Shown: one piece after another, positions 8,344 to 17,734 of the stretch
Layout: every line of letters begins with the position of its first letter
Position numbering within the stretch: position 1 is the stretch's first letter
DNA from: an uncultured Armatimonadota bacterium
GTDB taxonomy: Bacteria; Armatimonadota; Fimbriimonadia; Fimbriimonadales; Fimbriimonadaceae
DNA: 53,228 nucleotides
Assembly (NCBI GenBank): GCA_903904815.1
Contig: CAIVDU010000031.1
Coordinates: forward strand, 196,266-249,493
Direction of reading: 5' to 3'
Notes under the pieces: generated by a model
What the model was told of the DNA's origin: nothing
The model's input: the letters and a program-made list of their open reading frames with translations, nothing else
Databases searched by the model: none
Program-made: the position numbers and the translations under genes

Positions 8344-8886
8344 TTACGACTGAGACAGTTCGAGCTCTGACCACCAGTCGTAGCAGGATCGGATGAGTCG
8401 CAACCTGGGTTCGCCGACCGGGGCAGCCGTGATCTGAGATTTCAGCTTTCTCAGTCGCGCCTTGTTGGCGACCGCGTATTCGACGAACGTTACATTCCAG
8501 GACTTATGATTTCGTGGAGTCGGAAGCCCGGTCACGCCTGTGATCGCCACTTTGTTCCTCAGAAGCGGAACTGGAGAGACGGCTACATCCATGTGGCGAA
8601 CGGTGGCGTGACTCGCATTGAGACCCAAATCCGTAAGGTATTCCTTCCAGTTAGAGAATCGTCCGAGGCAGAACCGAGCCTGCTTCATTCCCGGGCCGGC
8701 GGCATCCACCCAGACTTTCGTGTAACCCGGATGGAGATAGGCTAACCCAAACTCACGTTTGGCGCTCGGATCCCTCACTCCGACAATGCGTAGCAACTGA
8801 GCTTCCGAAGCGAAGAGCACATCGTTGACCTTGAGACCGGAACCCGAGGGATTAGTGAGAGCAATGAGACTTAAGAGAGGATACAT
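8344..8886 (-). CDS. Hypothetical exported protein
   Basis: 180 residues, family not recognised. The start at ATG 8886 is chosen because AAGGTG lies just upstream as a ribosome site, and it leaves a short hydrophobic N-terminus (MYPLLSLIALTNPSGSG) that may be a weak export signal. A longer frame to 8940 exists but would read into the neighbour's C-terminus. The body is basic with several Trp residues (SCYDWWSELELS at the C-terminus). It lies 10 bp downstream of the TPR-sulfotransferase gene, on the same strand, so co-transcription with that gene and the small lipoprotein is likely. No catalytic motif is seen. Confidence 0.7.
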   Translation of the reverse strand: MYPLLSLIALTNPSGSGLKVNDVLFASEAQLLRIVGVRDPSAKREFGLAYLHPGYTKVWVDAAGPGMKQARFCLGRFSNWKEYLTDLGLNASHATVRHMDVAVSPVPLLRNKVAITGVTGLPTPRNHKSWNVTFVEYAVANKARLRKLKSQITAAPVGEPRLRLIRSCYDWWSELELSQS

Positions 8887-8896
8887 GGGCACCTTT

Positions 8897-10807
8897 TTAT
8901 GATTTGAAGACGGGCGAGCATGGAGTGGGATGGATGACATCTCTCAATTCGAGGAGTCCCCCGAGCCATGGCTCATAGTTGCGCCACCTTTCTACCGAAC
9001 TTGAATACACCGGTTGCCGCGCCTGCCATCGGCTTGGCGTGGCAACAGTCGATACTTTTTCGTCGTGATGCAGGCAGGAATCGTCCCAAGGCAGACCGCA
9101 AAACGCAATCACGCTCCGTATGACGTTTTCCTTGTCGGCAACAAGTTGCTCGTAGTCGATCTCGATGAAGTTCTCGGCGGGGAGAACTGTTCGCCAATGC
9201 TCCATGAGCCGCAGATATTCGCGGTAGTGGAAGACGATGTTCTCCTGCTTGTAGGCGAAATTTGGTCCTCCGCCGAAATGGGTGGCGTAGATCGAGAGGC
9301 ATGTGTCGACGGCGTTCCGACGAATGTGAATGATCTTTGCCTTTGGAAACACGGTGTGAATCAAGCCCAGAAGCTCGTAGTTCAGCGGCTGCTTGTCGGT
9401 GATTCGTTCCGAGGGTCCGGCAATCCCGTTCAGAACGGCAAGATAGTTTTCTTCCAAATAGCGGATGTCTTCGACATTCAGCCCGTGGTTGTACCATTGG
9501 TGCGTCACCCGCGTTCCCTCAAGTTTCCAGAACGGCTGCTCTCCGGCCGATGAAACCATCGAGTGACTCGAAACGATCTGGTCGGTCAGAGTTGTTCCAG
9601 ACCGAATCATTCCCACAATAAATATGGGGGTCTCACTCGATGATCCGCGTTGCTTGTTTTCGTCAAGGAAGTCCTTCGAATAGAAATCCATCAAGCAGTC
9701 GTTCGTGGTTCTGACCACATCGTAGTCCAGTCGCCGCCCCTCGTTGAAGATCTGAAATGCGAGTTCATTGGCACGATCATAGTTTTCGATCGCTGATTGA
9801 AACTGCTTCGCCTGCTCGTGAGCCTTGCCGAGTGCGTAAGCGAGATACATATGGTCGATGGGTTTCAACTTGGGGCGATCGATGATGGCGTTCACTCTTT
9901 CAATGAGAGATGATCCGTCGTCAAAGCTGAAGGATTTGGCCTCGGCAAGGCAAAAATAAGCCATGCCCTGAATCGGTTCAATTTCGAGCCACTCATGCAG
10001 GAGAGCAACGGACTCCTTGAATCGCCCCTCCTCTTGAAGCCAGAGCGAATACGAGTGGCAGAAGCCAGGCCTCGCCTTTAAGATGTTCCTGAAGAGTTGT
10101 TCCCCGCGCTCCTTTTGGTTGGCGCGACAATAGCTAATCGCCAGGGCGTCCTGAATCGCGATGGAATCGGGGATCCTTCGAAGGCCCTCTTCAAGACTCA
10201 GAATGGCATCGTGGCTCGCGGCAATCAACAAATGCTGGCGGTAGAGCTGCATGTAGTTACCCTCATTCCGAGGGTCCAAATCGATCGCCTTCTGGAATGC
10301 GCGGCACGCCTCGTAAGAGTCGTCCCGCAAGCGCAATGCGAGCCCAAGATTGTGATAACTAGCCGCTGACTTTGGCGAGTACTGGATCGCTTTGTTGAAG
10401 GATTCTATAGCCAGGGGAACTCGGCGGGTAGATAGGTAGCAAAGGCCGAGGGTGTTGTAGGCAGCTGGATCCTTCGGACTGAGCACAAGGGCTCGCTCGC
10501 ACAGTTCAATGCCCTCGTCAAAGCGCCCCACCGCTTTTTTGGCGACGGCCAACCAGACCAGGGAGTCAAATTGTTCCGGATACTCCTGGAGCACCGATTC
10601 CAGGGTCTCGATCGCAAGAAGAAACCGCCGGGTCTTTATGTAAATGATTCCGAGCATGACTCTCGCCTGACCACTCTTGGGGTCCGACGAGAGCGCTCTC
10701 TTAAGCTTCTCCTCTGCCGCAGACAGATTAGAACTTGCATACAGCCTGCTTGCTTCGATCAAGTCACTCATGAGATTAGGTGTTTGAGTTGCAGACTCCA
10801 GGTTCAA
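8897..10807 (-). CDS. TPR-repeat sulfotransferase
   Basis: 636 residues. The N-terminal part (about 15-370) is a string of tetratricopeptide repeats (for example DPAAYNTLGLCYLSTRRVPL and SYHNLGLALRLRDDSYEACR). The C-terminal domain is a PAPS-dependent sulfotransferase: the 5'-phosphosulfate loop FIVGMIRSGTTLTDQIVSSH is at about 393-414, and the 3'-phosphate-binding IHIRRNAVDTCLSIY at about 490-505. It would move sulfate from PAPS to a protein or sugar hydroxyl. Family members with TPRs resemble tyrosylprotein sulfotransferases, but the acceptor is unknown here. The first codon is ambiguous: TTG 10807 overlaps the stop of the upstream lipoprotein (GGAG precedes it), while ATG 10771 would shorten it by 12 residues. 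Confidence 0.9.
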   Translation of the reverse strand: MNLESATQTPNLMSDLIEASRLYASSNLSAAEEKLKRALSSDPKSGQARVMLGIIYIKTRRFLLAIETLESVLQEYPEQFDSLVWLAVAKKAVGRFDEGIELCERALVLSPKDPAAYNTLGLCYLSTRRVPLAIESFNKAIQYSPKSAASYHNLGLALRLRDDSYEACRAFQKAIDLDPRNEGNYMQLYRQHLLIAASHDAILSLEEGLRRIPDSIAIQDALAISYCRANQKERGEQLFRNILKARPGFCHSYSLWLQEEGRFKESVALLHEWLEIEPIQGMAYFCLAEAKSFSFDDGSSLIERVNAIIDRPKLKPIDHMYLAYALGKAHEQAKQFQSAIENYDRANELAFQIFNEGRRLDYDVVRTTNDCLMDFYSKDFLDENKQRGSSSETPIFIVGMIRSGTTLTDQIVSSHSMVSSAGEQPFWKLEGTRVTHQWYNHGLNVEDIRYLEENYLAVLNGIAGPSERITDKQPLNYELLGLIHTVFPKAKIIHIRRNAVDTCLSIYATHFGGGPNFAYKQENIVFHYREYLRLMEHWRTVLPAENFIEIDYEQLVADKENVIRSVIAFCGLPWDDSCLHHDEKVSTVATPSRWQARQPVYSSSVERWRNYEPWLGGLLELRDVIHPTPCSPVFKS

Positions 10808-11064
10808 TGCGCTCCGGGCGCAGAACTCGACCCGCTGATCTCGTCCTGTAGGATCTTCATTTTGCGGGCCTTCAGACGTTCCGGCATTGTAGTGTTCGAC
10901 TCAAGCGCTTTCAGACGCTCTTGAGGTGTCCCTAGACCAGCCGGATCATTGGGTGGGTTTGGATTCGCAGGGGGAGACTGAACACAGCCGGATAGTGAAA
11001 GAGCCAGGGACAGACCAAGGGCGCCCGCTAGTGCAGATTTTGATAGGCGAAAGTGTTTAATCAT
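10804..11064 (-). CDS. Small lipoprotein
   Basis: 86 residues from ATG 11064 (MIKHFRLSKSALAGALG), with a type II signal and lipobox LSGC at about residue 29. A Pro/Asn-rich linker (PPANPNPPNDPAGLG) and a charged helical tail (ERLKALESNTTMPERLKARK) follow. A longer frame to 11223 adds a basic extension with no signal character and is rejected. The gene overlaps the TPR-sulfotransferase start by 4 bases, suggesting translational coupling. Function unknown; the helical tail could be a periplasmic coiled region. Confidence 0.75.
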   Translation of the reverse strand: MIKHFRLSKSALAGALGLSLALSLSGCVQSPPANPNPPNDPAGLGTPQERLKALESNTTMPERLKARKMKILQDEISGSSSAPGAH

Positions 11065-11179
11065 CAATTTCTCGTCTTCGAATGCCGCCCGTTGTCGGCA
11101 TCGAGCTTTAGAAAGTAAACGGGGCACGCCGGGCCCATTTCTGGGATTCGGCGCACCCTGCGTTCTCCAGACCAGGCGT

Positions 11180-12052
11180 CTAGAACGTGGTCGTTGGACA
11201 CATGGCGTTCTTGTTAGCGCCATTCGTGGTCAGCGTGAGCTGTTCGGCTACCATCGGTTGTCCACTTGTGTTAGACCCCGCGCAGACCCCGGTGAATCCG
11301 AACTCGGAGAAGTGAACCGAGGTCTTCATCTTGTACTTGGCATGCCCGTCTGAATAGGCAAAATTGCCTCCACCGCTGTGGTTAGCGTCGAAACTGACCT
11401 GGTCCGTGCCCGCCCAGCCGGGACCACCCCACATGCCAATGTAATTCCACGGGAATGAGTAGGTTGTGTCGCCGTATTGGCCACTTTCGCGAAGAACAAT
11501 GGTGCCCGACGGGTCCGGCATGCTCGTAGTGGATCGGGACGTGACAACCCCGTTGAAGATGTAGCTGCTGCACGACTTGCTCGGCTGACCGGTGCTGCTG
11601 GTGTTCTTCGCCCAAGAACCAGAGCTGTGGTCGTATTGGTCGGCCTGAACCGTACAGCCAAGATCGTGGCCGGTGTTCTCAATCGCCGTCGGACAGACGC
11701 GAGCGGAGCCCTTGCCGTCGTTCTTCATGTACGGAATGAGCTGCCATTGCCAGTTGGTCTTTCCGTAGAGGGAGGCCGGATAGGGATTCTCGAATCCGTT
11801 TACATAGACATAGGACCAGAAGGAGTAGTCTCCTCGACCACCGAAGATGTTGCCTCCAAGGGTGTCGTCGTAGTCGCTCGCATACATGATTTCCGCGAGG
11901 CCCATTTGGTTCATGTTCGAGAGACAGGCAGTCTTCTTGGCAGCGGCCTTGGCCTGGGCAAAGACGGGGAATAGGATCGCGGCGAGGATGGCAATGATCG
12001 CGATCACAACGAGAAGTTCAATGAGGGTGAATGCGGAATATTTTCGTTTCAT
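11180..12052 (-). CDS. Prepilin-like protein with H-X9-DG C-terminal motif (DUF1559-type)
   Basis: 290 residues. The N-terminus [20 protein letters not shown] is a type IV prepilin/pseudopilin leader; cleavage and methylation are expected before Phe8, with Glu at the fifth mature position. The C-terminal part contains [17 protein letters not shown], the H-X9-DG motif typical of the expanded pseudopilin family of Planctomycetes and Armatimonadota. Eight Cys residues in the mature part suggest disulfides. These proteins are thought to sit in the envelope or in a type II secretion-like pseudopilus; the individual role is unknown. ATG 12052 is chosen because an earlier frame start (12088) would put 12 residues before the leader. 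Confidence 0.92.
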   Translation of the reverse strand: MKRKYSAFTLIELLVVIAIIAILAAILFPVFAQAKAAAKKTACLSNMNQMGLAEIMYASDYDDTLGGNIFGGRGDYSFWSYVYVNGFENPYPASLYGKTNWQWQLIPYMKNDGKGSARVCPTAIENTGHDLGCTVQADQYDHSSGSWAKNTSSTGQPSKSCSSYIFNGVVTSRSTTSMPDPSGTIVLRESGQYGDTTYSFPWNYIGMWGGPGWAGTDQVSFDANHSGGGNFAYSDGHAKYKMKTSVHFSEFGFTGVCAGSNTSGQPMVAEQLTLTTNGANKNAMCPTTTF

Positions 12053-12631
12053 GGCAATTATGGGTTCGAGGACCCTTGAGGCGAACAATTCGACTGAGTC
12101 GATCTTGCGAGTCAGAACTGAGAGCCTTGAGGACCTGATTGACCGTCAAGCCATCCGCTCGCCAGCGTGAAGTTCGAGTAAGCGGTCGACCCTTATGAGC
12201 CGACTAAGCCGCTTGCTTCCCCCAAATTCATGTGAATCGGTTTCACCGAAGCTCTCTCGGAGTGAGTGATCAGAAAATCACCGGGAAGCAGACCTAACTG
12301 ATAGATCCAGTTCGCTATTCAATCTAGAGCCGTCTCGGCATGGTCCACCACGATGAGACAGAAGTTGACGATTTCGAGGTCTGTGACACAACCATTGGCC
12401 GTGAAAGACCTTGTACGCCAGCATTGTACGAGCAATGAACAGGAATAACAAGACGATTATAAAATATTGTCTACATTGTTCGGACAATTCTAGACAATGG
12501 AGCGGCATCACACCTTGACATTACAGCGCTCTACACCACGCCGGCTTAGTGAGGCACGGATCTGGCTGTGAGCGGAGTCCTTTTTGGCGGAACCGGATCG
12601 AATTTGAAGAAACGCGGTCCAAGTAGTTACG
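12053..12631. promoter_or_regulatory. Long divergent intergenic region
   Basis: 579 bp between the prepilin-like gene (leftward) and the FecR-domain gene (rightward). No coding frame here shows protein character. It must contain two promoters. The outstanding element is the nested palindrome at 12466-12498; a smaller inverted repeat ATTG-tacgag-CAAT lies at 12423-12436. TTGTACG occurs twice (around 12411 and 12424). Confidence 0.45.
12466..12498. promoter_or_regulatory. Nested palindrome, candidate operator
   Basis: ATTGTCTA (12466-12473) and TAGACAAT (12491-12498) form the outer arms. Inside them ATTGT (12475-12479) and ACAAT (12484-12488) form a second inverted repeat around TCGG. The motif ATTGT thus appears four times in alternating orientation within 33 bp. 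It lies 134 bp upstream of the FecR-domain gene and about 410 bp upstream of the divergent prepilin-like gene. There is no T-run, so a protein-binding site or a structured 5' leader is more likely than a terminator. Confidence 0.45.
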
Positions 12632-14821
12632 ATGAAAAAGGAACAATTTCGGCGCGAATTTCCTCAGCGCTCCTTAACCCTCACGGCGGTGGGGTTTCTG
12701 GCCTGCCTCTTACCGACCTTCGCGGTTGCCCAGGCGGCCAATGGTCCTGTTCGGCTCGTGCGGTTCTCTTCCGTGAGCGGTCCCGTCGAATGGCGTCCAG
12801 ACGCGAACTCCAGTTGGTCCGATGCCAGCCAGAACCTTCCGATTCGTGAAGGCGCGCAGGTCTGGGTGCCGACGGGCGCACGAGCCGAGATGCAGTTCGA
12901 CGACGGCACCATTTTCCGGATATCGAGCGACTCGAACGTCACCTTGAAGAGCCTCTACAGCGATGACAAGGGGGAGTTCACCAATCTCAAACTTAATCAA
13001 GGCCATGCTTACCTAAGGGCTCCCCACGCCTATTCGGTGTTTCAGATCGACACACCCAATGGGTCTTTGAACGTGGACGGTCCTGCTCGTCTTCGCCTGA
13101 ACGTCGGCGACGACGTCAAAGTCTCGCTGTACAGCGGCAGAGCCGATTTTCAAAACGATAACGGCACCACCTCGCTTCAGCCGCACCAATATGCCGAAGT
13201 CAGCAGCCCATCTGCGTCGGTAACGCTCCAAGAGGCGCCCCGCCCCGACACCTGGGACGACTACAATTCGGGCCGGGATGCGCAGGTATTTCGCCAGGAC
13301 CCCTACGTGCCCGCGAATATCCGCCTCGTAAGCGGCGACATGGGTGGCTACGGGGACTGGGACAACGACCCCACTTACGGCAATATATGGGTCCCTCGCG
13401 AGTCTGATCCCAACTGGCGACCCTATTCGCACGGCCGATGGACTTGGGTCGAGCCATTCGGATGGACATGGGTCGGCTCCGAGCCCTGGGGATGGGCGCC
13501 GTATCACTACGGCACATGGGTCCACCGCAACCGAGGTTGGGGCTGGCGTCCTGGTCCGTCCTCTCAGTACTGGTCACCGGCGGTCGTCAATTTCACCTAC
13601 GGCAACGGAAACGTGGGTTGGGTCCCGCTGGATCCTTCCGAGGTCCGCTACCCCTCGAGCCTTTCCGTCGGATTTTCGAGCGGAAACTGGTCGCTGTTCT
13701 TCTCCATTGGCGGAGCAGCGGTTTACTATCCGGATGACCGGGGCTACTGTTCGCCCCGACCTTGGAACAATTACGACGTGAATCGCAACGTGCGGTACAC
13801 GAACATCACCAACGTCTACAACAACACGACGATCGTAAATAACGGGTTTGTGCCAAGGAACTCTCGATTCGGCGGCGCTACTCAGGCGACCTTAGCCGGA
13901 TTCCGTGGGAACTCGGGATTCCGTCCCATGAATCGAGATTCGTCACAGTCCTTTAAGCGCGGCAGTTCATTGGCTTTCAACAATCGCGCGCCGCTATCGG
14001 GGCCACCCGCTGCTCATCCGGATGCCCGATCATTCTCACCGACCCGTTCGTTCGCAAACCGGGCGCCGAGCCAAGGTGTGATGAATCGCCCGGTATTTCA
14101 AGCGACCCGCGGTAGCTTCGCCAACCCGCGGACGATGGTGAATCCTCGCCCGATCGTCAGAGGCGGCAATGCAAACACTCGGGGCGCGATCCCGGCGAAT
14201 CGTTCGGTGGCGAATCCGGCGGTTCGAGGCGCCAGCCAGCCGCGATGGAATCCAAATGCCCGCGTGAACCCGGCCATTGCGGCTGCTGCCGCTCGTCAGA
14301 GTGTGGGAGCGAAGCTACGGCCCACGAATCGGCAAGCGTCGAGACCCGGTGTAAATTCGACCCAAACCTCAGCCCAGAGAGCGATGGGATTCGGAAAAGG
14401 CGGAAGACCGACGACGAATGGCGCCCGACCGGTCGCCAATCCACAGCGTAACGCGGCTGGTCAACCCCGCCGCGCAACAGGTCAAAACCGAACTCAGCCC
14501 AACCGGCAAGTACAGTCCAGACCGAGTCAAACCCGACAGACTCCTCAGCGCCAAAGCCCTCAGCGACAGGTTCAGCCGCAGCGTCAGGCTCCTCAGCGCC
14601 AAGCTCCGCAACAAAGAGCCCCACAAAGACAGGTTCAGCCCCGGCGCCAAGCTCCTCAGAGACAGGCGCCCCAGCGACAATCACCCCAGCGGCAAGCCCC
14701 GCAGAGACAGGTGCCCCAACGGCAGGCTCCGCAGAGACAAGCTCCGCAACAGCGAGCTCCTCAGCGCCAGGCTCCTCCGCAGCGCGGTCGCCAAGACCCT
14801 CGGAAGCACGGTGGTGGATAG
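12632..14821 (+). CDS. FecR-domain protein with Trp/Gly-rich DUF6600-like region and Gln/Arg/Pro-rich tail
   Basis: 729 residues. Signal peptide about 1-34 (cleavage near FAVAQA). The FecR domain spans about 40-200 (VWVPTGARAEMQFDDGTIFR and SDSNVTLKSLY). Residues about 235-310 are rich in Trp/Tyr/Gly (HGRWTWVEPFGWTWVGSEPW), the pattern of DUF6600 regions found after FecR in many proteobacterial and acidobacterial envelope proteins. From about residue 450 the chain becomes low-complexity, ending in about 100 residues of near-repeats of the type RQAPQRQAPQ. Location is probably periplasmic or cell surface; the basic, Gln-rich tail could bind polyanions such as nucleic acid, LPS or wall polymers. 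No anti-sigma partner or sigma factor is adjacent, so a FecR signalling role is not supported. Confidence 0.85.
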   Translation: MKKEQFRREFPQRSLTLTAVGFLACLLPTFAVAQAANGPVRLVRFSSVSGPVEWRPDANSSWSDASQNLPIREGAQVWVPTGARAEMQFDDGTIFRISSDSNVTLKSLYSDDKGEFTNLKLNQGHAYLRAPHAYSVFQIDTPNGSLNVDGPARLRLNVGDDVKVSLYSGRADFQNDNGTTSLQPHQYAEVSSPSASVTLQEAPRPDTWDDYNSGRDAQVFRQDPYVPANIRLVSGDMGGYGDWDNDPTYGNIWVPRESDPNWRPYSHGRWTWVEPFGWTWVGSEPWGWAPYHYGTWVHRNRGWGWRPGPSSQYWSPAVVNFTYGNGNVGWVPLDPSEVRYPSSLSVGFSSGNWSLFFSIGGAAVYYPDDRGYCSPRPWNNYDVNRNVRYTNITNVYNNTTIVNNGFVPRNSRFGGATQATLAGFRGNSGFRPMNRDSSQSFKRGSSLAFNNRAPLSGPPAAHPDARSFSPTRSFANRAPSQGVMNRPVFQATRGSFANPRTMVNPRPIVRGGNANTRGAIPANRSVANPAVRGASQPRWNPNARVNPAIAAAAARQSVGAKLRPTNRQASRPGVNSTQTSAQRAMGFGKGGRPTTNGARPVANPQRNAAGQPRRATGQNRTQPNRQVQSRPSQTRQTPQRQSPQRQVQPQRQAPQRQAPQQRAPQRQVQPRRQAPQRQAPQRQSPQRQAPQRQVPQRQAPQRQAPQQRAPQRQAPPQRGRQDPRKHGGG
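14535..14800 (+). repeat. Degenerate short tandem repeats inside the FecR-protein gene
   Basis: About 265 bp of imperfect 9-15 bp units built on CCTCAGCGCCAAGC and CCCCAGCGACAA variants, coding the PQRQAPQRQ-type tail. Neighbouring units differ mainly at synonymous or Ala/Ser/Val positions. This indicates expansion by slippage followed by drift. Copy number probably varies between strains. Confidence 0.8.
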
Positions 14822-15127
14822 GAGATAGTCTGATCCAAGCGTGGGGTGCGGCGACTTGAAAAGGGTTGCATCGGATTGGTCCGATAACTTGCAGAGGTTA
14901 CACGCCGCATTCCACAAAGATGGCTAATACTCGTTCGATGCTCCCAACGCAACACGTTCCAAGTCACTGCACTCCACATGGTTCGACCGCACCAGTGTCA
15001 AATTGTGAACCTACGGGAGTCTAAGATGCGAATCATTCTCCGCCACCTGAGCCGTCATTGCTCTCCTGAAGATCGCCGGATAGATTCCACTGGTTTCCGC
15101 GAATCTTGCTAAGCTTCTTGGCAAGCC
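14822..15127. other. Intergenic, little recognisable
   Basis: 306 bp between two plus-strand genes. The only structure seen is a small hairpin, ATCGGA (14870-14875) with TCCGAT (14880-14885), not followed by T residues. No promoter or coding frame stands out. Confidence 0.4.
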
Positions 15128-17350
15128 ATGATAGTTGCCTCGATTCTCTTACTCACTGCATTGCACGGGCAGGCGCAGAACTCGCCCTTCTCGCCTCCTC
15201 GGGCGACTCTCCACTACGCACCAGATCGCACGTTTGACCTTTTGAACATCAGCGTCGACCTCGACGTGGATTACGAAAATCGGGGCCTCGTGGGTCATGC
15301 GGTCAACACGGTCGCGCCATTGCGAAGCCAACTGACCCAACTCCAGTTGATGGCGGGAAAGGCCCTCAACATTACTCGCGTCACCGTCGATGGGGTCGAC
15401 GCGCCCTAACATCGCGATGGCGACCAATTGTGGATCACGGTGGGAGCCACGAAGCGCGGACAAAAGCTTCAGATCGCGGTCGACTACAACGCCAAGAACA
15501 CGAAGGCGCAACCGTTCGGCGGCGAGGGCGGATTTCACTGGATCAGCCCGAGAGCGACCGACAAGGGACACGTCGGCTTCTGGACTCAAGGTGAAGCGAT
15601 CTCGAACCGGAATTGGGTGCCAACTTGGGACTACCCCAACGACCTGACCACGTCGGAAACGAAGACCACCGTTCCCGCCGATTGGACGGTCGTTGGCAAC
15701 GGGACTCTTGTTTCCAACACTCTCTCGGGTGACAAGAAGAAGCGAACCTTTGTTTGGCGAATGGCCCTGCCGCACGCCACGTATCTCCTTAGCCTGGTGG
15801 GCGGCCCATTCGACATTAAGAAAGACAAGTGGGAAGGGGTCGACCTCTGGTACGTCGTGCCTCAGGGCCAGGGTCAATACATCGACGATTCTTTCAGCGG
15901 CACGAAGGATATGTTGTCGTTCTACTCGGGCATTCTCGGGGTGAAATACGCCTGGCCAAAATACGCTCAAAACGCGATGTACGATTTCGGCGGGGGCATG
16001 GAGAACGTGAGCGCCACGACCCTCGGCGAAGGCAGCCTCACCGAGAAGCGAGCCGGGTTCCGAAATATGGACTCGCTGAATTCGCACGAGCTTGGTCACC
16101 AGTGGTTCGGCGACTTCGTGACCTGCAAAGACTGGGGCGACACCTGGCTGAACGAGAGCTTCGCCACCTACATGCAGATGATGTACTTCGAACACAGTCG
16201 TGGCCAGAACGGCTACGACCGGGAAGTCGAAGGAAACACGCGCGCTTATTTGGCCGAATCGAGGCGATACCAGCGACCGATCTCGACCAAGCTGTACGAG
16301 AGCCCGGACAACATGTTCGATAGCCACACCTATCCGAAGGGCGGAATGGTGCTCCACACGTTGCGACGATGGCTGGGAGATGAGGCGTTCTTCGCTGGCC
16401 TGCACCTCTATCTCACCACGCATGCCCACCAGCCGGTGGAGAGCGCACAGCTTCGACGCGCGATGACGGAAGCGAGCGGCATCAACTGCGAACCGTTCTG
16501 GGCCCAGTGGTTCGATAAGCCTGGCCACCCGGTGATCGAATACTCTTGGAAGCCCTCCGCCACCGGGGCATCGGTGACCGTGAAGCAGACTCAGAACACG
16601 TCGAACGGGACTCCGATCTACGACATGCCTGGGAGGTTCGGGTTCCTGGCCGCCGATGGAACGCTGGTTCGGTATCCATTCCACATCACGAAGGCCGAAG
16701 AGACCTTCGAGGTTCCGTTGAGCATCAAGCCGGTTGCTGGCGTTTTTGATCCCGACCACGATGTGCTGCGAGAGATTCCGAAACTCCCTTGGCAGGACAG
16801 CGAACTGACGACCCTCTTCCAATACGCTCCAAGCTGCTTAGACCGAGCCGAGGCGTTCCGTCGGATCGTCGCCGCCAACCCGACTGATGAGACGGTCGCC
16901 TTGATCGCAAAGGTGCTTGAAGCGGACAACAAGCTTGTTCCCGCGTTCGCCAACGTCTCCGCGTTCGGCGACCTAGCGAAGCCGGCACTGCGACAGTTCT
17001 GGCTCGACCAGCTCAATCACCCGAACTTCGACCGAGAGGCCCAAGCGGTAACCGCGCTAGGTAAGCTGCCGGTCGAAGCGCTGACCTCGAACAAGCTGCG
17101 TTCGCTGATCAACGATCAGGCTCCAATCCCGGTCGTGATCGCCGCTGTCCGCGTCCTCGGCAAATGGGACCTGAAGGGCAACACTGACGTGATCAAGAAG
17201 GCGCAGGCAATTCCTTCCCGGAACAACCGCATCAAGTCGGCCGCCACGGCTGTTCTAACCGGATCGGAGGAGCAACCGCCAGGGAGTAGGTTGGCGGCGG
17301 CGCTAACCTACGAGCGAGTCAAAATGCGGCTCATGAAGCTCGTAGGTTAG
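15128..17350 (+). pseudogene. M1 family aminopeptidase (PepN-like) interrupted by in-frame TAA
   Basis: Read through, this is a 740-residue secreted zinc aminopeptidase. Signal peptide MIVASILLLTALHGQAQ, N-terminal beta domain, then the exopeptidase signature GGMEN (Met291-Asn293) and HELGHQWFGD (zinc ligands His320 and His324, base Glu321), with NESFA giving the third ligand Glu343, exactly 18 residues after His324. After about 560 the chain is helical and HEAT-like. However, codon 94 (15407-15409) is TAA in the same frame: upstream it reads VTVDGVDAP, downstream HRDGDQLWITVGATKRGQ, with no loss of frame. The downstream part has no credible start of its own (only TTG 15428). It is either a recent nonsense mutation, a sequencing error, or readthrough. 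Confidence 0.85.
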
Positions 17351-17734
17351 CTGACCCAGTTCATAATCGCCCCGTCAACTGGAATTCCAGATGCCTAGGA
17401 TTTAGGCATCGCATTGCACGATGAAGTCCGGCGCCTTTCCCTCTGGACTGCAAACTGCTCACTGCTCACTGCTTACTGCCGACTTCATTAGGAGCTTGCG
17501 AGGGACCCCCTCCTCAAGTTTAACCTCGCGTGCGCCTAATTGGAAGCTCCGGCTCCAGGAGGGGGTGCTTCGCTGCGCTCAACATGACGGGTGATTGGTG
17601 GTTGGTTCAGTTAACGTACTGCCTGGCCAGAACTTGAACATCAGTTCAGGATGACGACCCGATGGCGAACCGGGTAACCCAATGACCGCGCAACCAAAAT
17701 CACCCGGTGACCGTACAGTCTTCGAGACCCGATC
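17351..17734. other. Intergenic region with inverted-repeat element
   Basis: 384 bp without a gene. It begins with short direct repeats (ACTGCTCACTGCTCACTGC around 17449-17474), followed by the long inverted-repeat element at 17491-17566. I saw no clear promoter for the Clp-N gene that follows. Confidence 0.4.
17491..17566. repeat. Imperfect inverted-repeat element (possible dispersed intergenic repeat)
   Basis: ACCCCCTCCT (17505-17514) and AGGAGGGGGT (17557-17566) are exact reverse complements. GGAGCTT (17491-17497) and AAGCTCC (17544-17550) form a second complementary pair, interleaved rather than nested with the first. The pairings are mutually exclusive or pseudoknot-like. The look is that of a dispersed extragenic element rather than a terminator. 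Confidence 0.4.

Noticed and set aside
12411-12436. TTGTACG repeats as AraR-type operators
   Set aside because: Only half-sites, wrong spacing, and far from any sugar gene.
14535-14800. CRISPR-like look of the repeats
   Set aside because: Units are short, irregular, without spacers, and encode a continuous PQRQ-type protein tail; no cas genes are present.
15149-16822. 557-codon minus-strand open frame
   Set aside because: Complete antisense shadow of the M1 aminopeptidase, which has all family motifs; the antisense product shows none.
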